A stretch of 6,390 nt of DNA from an uncultured Acidimicrobiia bacterium (GTDB lineage: Bacteria; Actinomycetota; Acidimicrobiia; IMCC26256; CALEDW01), in the NCBI GenBank assembly GCA_937949585.1, contig CALEDW010000039.1:1-6390 (forward strand), written 5' to 3'. Below are positions 5,716 through 6,390 of the stretch, in pieces. Numbering within the stretch: the first letter of the stretch is position 1; every line of letters starts with the position of its first letter. The notes under the pieces were generated by a model. It saw only the letters and a list, made by a program, of their open reading frames with translations, did no database searches and was not told the origin of the DNA. A program made the translations under genes and the position numbers.

Positions 5716-6390
5716 TCGCACCCGATGCCGTCGCCGTCGGCGTCGAAGCGGTGCGGATCGGGCGGGCGCACCGCGAAGCGCCGGTGCGGCACGTCGGCGC
5801 AGTCGAGGTCGGGTGGCGGGGGCGGGATGCACACCCCGGGGTAGGCGGGGTCGCAGGGCCCGGGGGCCGGCGCCACCCCCGGAGGGGGCGGCGGGGCAGG
5901 GGCCGGGGCAGGGGCCGGCACCGGGGCAGGGGCCGGCGCCGGCACCGGGGCAGAGGCGGCGCACGCCGACCAGAGCCCGGACCCGAAGAACCGGGCCAGT
6001 CGCTCGAGACGCAGGAACTCGTCGGCGTGCGCCACGTTGGGCGGGTACGTCGCCACCTGTGCGTAGCCCTCGGCGACCAGCGCCGCGTTCACGAACAGCC
6101 CGTCGCGCAGGCGGTACACGTAGGCGAGCGTCCGTCCGTATCGGTCGGTGCGCTCAACATCGAACACGAGGCGCACCGGGGTGCCGGGCGGCAGCATCTC
6201 CCGGGTCCGGGCCGCGGCCTGCTGCCCGAAGCACTCGACCGGGCGACGGGGGTCGCGGGTCTCGGGCGTGTTGATCCCGATGAGACGTACCCGCTCGCCG
6301 GACCCGACGGCGATCGTGTCGCCGTCGACCACCCAGGCCACGGCGGTGTCCCGACCGGACGGGAGCGCGACGGCCGGGGCCGTGGGCGGC
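5712..6390 (-). CDS. Thermonuclease (SNase-like) with Pro-Ala linker and Excalibur domain (N-terminus beyond the right edge)
   Basis: A nuclease of the staphylococcal type, which hydrolyses DNA and RNA with Ca2+. The frame is open to the window edge, so the start and any signal peptide or lipoprotein anchor lie outside; 225 residues are visible (numbered here from the first full codon). The fold starts AWVVDGDTIAVGSG (18-31). Catalytic residues align well: R35 in VRLIGI, E43 in NTPE, and R86 in RTDRYGRTLAYVY. The position of the Asp that helps bind Ca2+ in the staphylococcal enzyme is N40, a variant common in bacterial relatives. The nuclease ends at GSGLWSAC (136-143). A Pro/Ala/Val linker (148-170) follows, then a Cys-containing stretch and an Excalibur-type Ca2+-binding motif, DLDCADV with DADGDGIGCE at the end (216-225). 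The architecture points to export and cell-wall or extracellular action. A GTG at 6341 is open but would cut off the conserved N-terminal strand, so it is probably not the start. Confidence 0.93.
   Translation of the reverse strand, partial: PPTAPAVALPSGRDTAVAWVVDGDTIAVGSGERVRLIGINTPETRDPRRPVECFGQQAAARTREMLPPGTPVRLVFDVERTDRYGRTLAYVYRLRDGLFVNAALVAEGYAQVATYPPNVAHADEFLRLERLARFFGSGLWSACAASAPVPAPAPAPVPAPAPAPAPPPPPGVAPAPGPCDPAYPGVCIPPPPPDLDCADVPHRRFAVRPPDPHRFDADGDGIGCE
5893..5953. repeat. GC-rich short repeats encoding the nuclease Pro-Ala linker
   Basis: The 12-mer GGGGCAGGGGCC occurs at 5893-5904, 5905-5916 and 5923-5934, the first two in tandem. A 13-mer GGCACCGGGGCAG occurs at 5917-5929 and 5941-5953, 24 bp apart. 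All changes keep the frame and the Pro-Ala-Val pattern, so the repeat is part of the coding sequence and may vary in copy number between strains by slippage. Confidence 0.65.

Noticed and set aside
5893..5953. Repeats as a CRISPR array or an origin iteron set
   Set aside because: Units are 12-13 bp with no regular unique spacers, and they stay in frame within a coding linker.
5680..5964. Upstream extension of the DUF2007 frame to 5964
   Set aside because: It overlaps the nuclease gene's linker and Excalibur domain and translates to Pro/Gly/Ala/Arg low complexity, an out-of-frame reading of the repeats.

Overview
This is a very GC-rich window (about 70% or more by eye) packed with genes on both strands and almost no intergenic DNA. 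Codon third positions are nearly all G or C. The P450, the PaaX-type regulator, the GTG starts and the apparent leaderless promoters all suggest a high-GC actinobacterium. The P450 type and the lack of a strong Shine-Dalgarno at most starts would fit an Acidimicrobiia-like lineage, but that placement is inference, not something the sequence proves.

Layout, left to right. (1) Positions 1-830, minus strand: a nitroreductase-family flavoprotein whose last residues run off the left edge, preceded by a 71-residue small protein of unknown function whose stop lies 7 nt from the nitroreductase ATG. (2) A 49-bp divergent promoter region, then a complete cytochrome P450 on the plus strand (880-2136) with all the catalytic hallmarks and a good ribosome binding site. 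(3) A 26-bp convergent gap holding a small GC hairpin. (4) Minus strand, 4360 down to 2163: a PaaX-family transcriptional regulator followed directly by an NAD/metal-dependent glycosidase of family GH4. (5) A 29-bp divergent gap with an exact 8-bp inverted repeat, GTTACGAT/ATCGTAAC, then a plus-strand membrane fatty acid desaturase-like protein (4390-5391). (6) Minus strand, 6390 down to 5395: a secreted-type thermonuclease with a Pro-Ala linker and a C-terminal Excalibur domain, whose N-terminus is off the right edge, followed by a small DUF2007-like protein.

How the genes fit together. The clearest regulatory unit is PaaX-GH4 facing the desaturase. The inverted repeat overlaps the likely -10 elements of both directions and even the first codons of the regulator, so the PaaX protein probably controls itself, the glycosidase and the desaturase. 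This suggests a lipid or glycolipid role, unlike the classical phenylacetate role of PaaX, but no substrate can be read from the sequence. The P450 and nitroreductase are a second divergent redox pair with no ferredoxin or reductase partner in the window. The nuclease and the DUF2007 protein look unrelated to the rest.

Several starts (GH4, PaaX, desaturase, DUF2007, the 71-residue ORF) have a TAnnnT hexamer only about 6-11 nt upstream and no Shine-Dalgarno, the expected arrangement for leaderless mRNAs. I saw no RNA gene, insertion sequence, CRISPR array or phage feature, and no stretch over 300 bases without a gene.
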